A stretch of DNA of 34,897 nucleotides from a bacterium (GTDB lineage Bacteria; Patescibacteriota; Minisyncoccia; UBA11713; 2-01-FULL-45-33): the NCBI GenBank assembly GCA_030648495.1, contig JAUSHV010000030.1:1-34897 (forward strand), read 5' to 3'. Below the pieces are notes generated by a model, which ran no database searches, was not told the origin of the DNA, and was given only the letters and a program-made list of their open reading frames with translations. The number at the start of each line of letters is the position of its first letter. The first letter of the stretch is position 1. The translations under genes and the position numbers were made by a program. This document shows positions 31,649-34,897 of this stretch, piece after piece.

Positions 31649-33556
31649 TTACGGCGCGACTTTCTTCTGCTGGAATCCGGCGCGTGGATCATCTTGTAAA
31701 TCAATGGTCTTCTTGGGCGCTAATGACGAAAGGTCAACTCCTGTGAAATTATCTTTTCCGGTAACTTTTGCGTCGGTGACTAAAATAGGCGCTGTGCCGA
31801 CTTGGTCCTCACCAGGCACCAGACCAACATGGAACGAAATTTGCATGGCCGGTGTCAAAAATCCGGTTCCCGCGGGGACCCTGCCCAGTTTCCACTGAAG
31901 CTCTCCTGTATTCTGGTCATAAGTCAGATTGGAATTTGCAGGAACAAATATATTTTTAAAATTTATATAAGGCGGCAAAGAAGAAGTTACCACAACATTA
32001 TCTACATCATTGACCATATTCGCAAGAGACCAGGTGATGGTATATGTAGTTTCAGACCCGACGCGCGGCGGCATCGGACCGGTATTCGGAATCGGAGCAT
32101 CAAAATAAAGTGCGCGCACGGAAAGTTGTAATTTAGAAGAAACTTTAATATCCATCATATCTTTTCCTCCCGTGTCCACCCCTTCAAAACCGGCGATAAT
32201 ACTATTGCTTTTGAAAGTCGGGCCGAGCGTAATGACCGGTCGTTGATCGTCTGGCTCCAACGGAAAACTGCTTTTTGTTTTAAAATCAAATTGTACTTTC
32301 CCCGAAGCGCCCGGCGGGATGCTTTTGAAATCCGGATTGCTTCCCGCATTCCAGACCAAGCTTTTTGTCGCATCCCTGAAAAAACCATTGTCCACCCGAA
32401 GCGAGCGCATATCTACAGACAAACTATCCATCCTCATTTCCAAGATTGCGTCATTGATTGAAACCGGAAGATTATTTTTCCAACTTATTTCAAATGGGAT
32501 CTGGTCTCCGGGAAAAGTAATATAAGTTTTTTGCCCTTTTGCCAAAATTGATATAGCCAAAAATGGAGAATGCAGCACTACCGAAGCAACCGTACTGTCG
32601 TATGCCGAAATGGTTATGTTGTCCGGAAGCATCACGCCCAGTAAGACCTGAAAATTTTGCGGTTCAAGCTCCGAACCGGAAATTTTTCCTTTGATTTTGA
32701 TAACTCCGTCCTGAGCCGGTTTTAAAGATCCAATGTACCAACCGAGAGTTTTTTGGCTCCCAAATCTTTTACTGTTATCTGCAAGGGGCGCGGGGTTTGC
32801 GGAGTCATATTGAAAGCCCTCCGGCATCAAAAGCTGTATGGATAAATTATTCAAATCCTTGTCTGACTGCGAATTGTAGCGAATCTCAAATTCCATCGTT
32901 TGTCCGATACGCAAATTCTCCGGAATATCTAAAGCAATGGTCACCGGGGAGCGCGCGATATTTAAAGTAAATGAGGCATCTTTGCCGAATGTCGCGGAGG
33001 AACCTTTGGGGCGGTACTCCAAAACTGCCGTAACTTGTTTCGAGCTTCCGCGCGCGCCAAAAACATAGGCATTGTAAGTTTGTGTAACCGATTCGCCCGG
33101 ATTAATAGTATTTAGATTCTGGCGGTTTCTGAAAACTCCTTCGGGCTTTTGCCCCAATAGCGGAGTTGACCCTTCGGGATAATTAAATACCAAGACCGCC
33201 TCTTCTATCGCGATGTTGTTTGCGTTTGTGACCCGCACCTGCCAGCTTATGCGGTCGCCGCTTCTAATCTCTTTGTCACCGACTATTTCCACTTTTACCG
33301 CCTGGATATTTAAAAAAGCATTAAATCCATAAAATTGGAAAAATAAAAAAATTCCGCCGCCGAACACTAACATAAAAATACCGAGCCACAAGAGCGCTTT
33401 TTTGCGTTTTAACGAATCAAGCAACGGTTCCGGCTCTTTTTGCCAAGCAACCCTATGCTCTTCGCGGTCTCTAGCAAGGTCGGGGGGGATCTTCCGTTCA
33501 TCAAAACCCTCCCCTTGCTTGTAAAGCCTTTTTCCTAGTTCTTCAAGATCGGCCAT
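31649..33556 (-). CDS. Single-TM protein with repeated DUF11/CARDB-like extracytoplasmic beta-sandwich domains
   Basis: N-terminal TM 'ALLWLGIFMLVFGGGIFLFFQF', then repeated 'GDRISWQVRVTNANNIAIEEAVLVFNYPEG', 'VGSETTYTITWSLANMVNDVDNVVVTSSLPP'. Confidence 0.8.
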   Translation of the reverse strand: MADLEELGKRLYKQGEGFDERKIPPDLARDREEHRVAWQKEPEPLLDSLKRKKALLWLGIFMLVFGGGIFLFFQFYGFNAFLNIQAVKVEIVGDKEIRSGDRISWQVRVTNANNIAIEEAVLVFNYPEGSTPLLGQKPEGVFRNRQNLNTINPGESVTQTYNAYVFGARGSSKQVTAVLEYRPKGSSATFGKDASFTLNIARSPVTIALDIPENLRIGQTMEFEIRYNSQSDKDLNNLSIQLLMPEGFQYDSANPAPLADNSKRFGSQKTLGWYIGSLKPAQDGVIKIKGKISGSELEPQNFQVLLGVMLPDNITISAYDSTVASVVLHSPFLAISILAKGQKTYITFPGDQIPFEISWKNNLPVSINDAILEMRMDSLSVDMRSLRVDNGFFRDATKSLVWNAGSNPDFKSIPPGASGKVQFDFKTKSSFPLEPDDQRPVITLGPTFKSNSIIAGFEGVDTGGKDMMDIKVSSKLQLSVRALYFDAPIPNTGPMPPRVGSETTYTITWSLANMVNDVDNVVVTSSLPPYINFKNIFVPANSNLTYDQNTGELQWKLGRVPAGTGFLTPAMQISFHVGLVPGEDQVGTAPILVTDAKVTGKDNFTGVDLSSLAPKKTIDLQDDPRAGFQQKKVAP

Positions 33557-33557
33557 A

Positions 33558-33690
33558 CCAGGTAGTAGAATTTCGCATTTTTAATAATTTAGCTTCATAC
33601 AACATAGCTTTATTATAACCTAAAATAAGCTACTTGCCACGCTTAACGTAATACTGTCGCCGAGCGACGATGCGAAATTTCACTACCTGG
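33558..33690. repeat. 133-bp element bounded by 21-bp imperfect inverted repeats
   Basis: CCAGGTAGTAGAATTTCGCAT (33558-33578) vs reverse complement of ATGCGAAATTTCACTACCTGG (33670-33690): 19/21 matches. Confidence 0.8.
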
Positions 33691-33696
33691 CATAAT

Positions 33697-33972
33697 TCAA
33701 TTAGAATTTTTCTTAAAATAAAAATATTCTTTAACGCGCCTTTTTATAAGCCTGGCGCCCTGATTTGTTTTTAAATATTTTTCTCTTCTTTTAGCATCAT
33801 CCTCATTCAGACAAGCTTCATAATAAATCACGCGCCACGGCCGATAAGGCTTAGTTGAAGTATTGAGGCCGTTATTATGCTCTCTTAGCCGTTTTACTAA
33901 ATCGGTTGTATATCCAATATATAAATTGTCGTTTTCGATGCTTTCCAGTAAATATACGTAGTAATATTTCAT
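33697..33972 (-). CDS. GIY-YIG nuclease superfamily small protein
   Basis: 'YYVYLLESIENDNLYIGYTTDLVKRLREHNNG' and 'YEACLNEDDAKRREKYLKT'. Confidence 0.95.
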   Translation of the reverse strand: MKYYYVYLLESIENDNLYIGYTTDLVKRLREHNNGLNTSTKPYRPWRVIYYEACLNEDDAKRREKYLKTNQGARLIKRRVKEYFYFKKNSN

Positions 33973-34472
33973 ATATCTGCGAGTTTTAAAACTTTATTTA
34001 CGAACTCTGTTTTACCCTCAATATACCCAGATGTGCCGTCCACACTCTTATTTAATAGCGACTCTTTTAGGATTTCGTATTCTTTCGCAATTTCCGGATG
34101 CTCTATCAAATAATCTCTGAATAGTATTTGCCTTCTCCGGAATGAAACGGTAGGAATAGTTATTGAAAGATGATAAGCATCATTCTTTTCAAAAAAATAT
34201 CTTTCCGAAGATGATTTTTGCTGATAATAAACATATCCGATGTCGGAAAGCCTTTGTATCAAGTCTTCTATTTTATCAAAAGAATCCACCATTGCCGCGA
34301 TATCGATTATCGGCTTAGCTTTCATATTCGGAATCGAAGTACTGCCTATATGCTGAATATCTGTCACCGCTCCGACTAAAACTTCGCGAATTTTCTCCGA
34401 TTCAATTTTGTACAAAATCTGCCAATTTTTTGAATAAGGCTCTAATTTGTTCATTGTTTTAATTGAGGCCAA
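33969..34472 (-). CDS. GrpB/UPF0157 nucleotidyltransferase-like protein
   Basis: 'IQHIGSTSIPNMKAKPIIDIAAMVDSFD', 'FRDYLIEHPEIAKEYEILKESL'. Confidence 0.9.
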   Translation of the reverse strand: MASIKTMNKLEPYSKNWQILYKIESEKIREVLVGAVTDIQHIGSTSIPNMKAKPIIDIAAMVDSFDKIEDLIQRLSDIGYVYYQQKSSSERYFFEKNDAYHLSITIPTVSFRRRQILFRDYLIEHPEIAKEYEILKESLLNKSVDGTSGYIEGKTEFVNKVLKLADI

Positions 34473-34897
34473 AGCTTTACTATTTTTTCCTCGTGTTCAG
34501 GGGGCAAAGAGTCGCCGTGGCCTTCGTGTTTGAAAATTTCACGAAGAAATTTTACGGCGTTTTCTTCGTTTGGGTTAGGTTTTCCAAAAAATCGCAGGGC
34601 GATGGAAAAAAGCTCTTCGTCTTTAGAGCCCGGCAAGATAATTTTATCCAAGGTCTGTAAAATTCGCCCTGCGACGGAAATATGTTCAGAATCTAAAAAC
34701 CAATCATCATATCTGCTCAATATTTCGGCATCAGTCAGTGTTGGAAGCCGTTCCCCGTTCTTCACAAAAGAAACCCTGATATGGTTCAAGATATCAATAT
34801 GAGCGTTGAGCTTTGAAGTAGTCTTCCTTGCGCCTTTTGCCAAAATGTCTATTTTTCCAAAATCACGGCTCAAAATCCTTACCAAAAAATCCGCCTC
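34451..34897 (-). CDS. recO: DNA repair protein RecO (partial, 5' end beyond window)
   Basis: Reading frame open to window edge: 'EADFLVRILSRDFGKIDILAKGARKTTSKLNAHIDILNHIRVSFVKNGERLPTLTDAEIL' matches the RecO N-terminal OB fold. Confidence 0.85.
   Translation of the reverse strand, partial: EADFLVRILSRDFGKIDILAKGARKTTSKLNAHIDILNHIRVSFVKNGERLPTLTDAEILSRYDDWFLDSEHISVAGRILQTLDKIILPGSKDEELFSIALRFFGKPNPNEENAVKFLREIFKHEGHGDSLPPEHEEKIVKLWPQLKQ

Noticed and set aside
33697-33972. GIY-YIG gene as a homing endonuclease of a mobile intron
   Set aside because: It is a ~90-aa stand-alone protein of the common small GIY-YIG type; no intron or split host gene is visible, although its closeness to the inverted-repeat element is noted.
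1-34897. CRISPR array, prophage or IS transposase
   Set aside because: No regularly spaced repeats, cas genes, transposase or phage structural genes were seen on either strand.

Overview
The window looks like a chromosomal segment from a Candidate Phyla Radiation (Patescibacteria/Parcubacteria-like) bacterium; this is inferred from gene content and divergent protein styles, with no rRNA to confirm it. Most of it is compact housekeeping: topA 3' end, a Qng1-like queuosine salvage protein, rel/spoT, parB, tRNA-Leu(CAA), PAP2, folD-glyA, yvcK, a hexapeptide-repeat protein, an NTP-transferase, a NUDIX protein, glmS, GDPD, pgsA, leuS, ALDH, tatD, metG, an AI-2E family permease, an M16 peptidase, an ABC exporter, glyS, a DUF11-like surface protein, GIY-YIG, GrpB and recO. 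A small accessory island at ~26.1-28.5 kb holds an AIPR-like abortive-infection protein behind a structured-RNA-like leader, a divergent putative small RNA, and a Doc/excisionase-like toxin-antitoxin pair. The strongest unusual observations are: (1) a leucyl-tRNA synthetase with a complete-looking Ham1/RdgB-type nucleotide pyrophosphatase-like domain inserted at the start of its CP1 editing domain; (2) the same leuS gene carrying two in-frame 30-bp tandem-hairpin insertions whose stems covary, similar in style to Rickettsia palindromic elements; (3) the AIPR gene with a putative promoter, structured RNA and terminator upstream; (4) a hexapeptide-repeat protein ending in a DUF2384 (MbcA/ParS/Xre)-like motif; (5) several undescribed inverted-repeat elements. 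All calls come from reading the sequence; no database searches were run.
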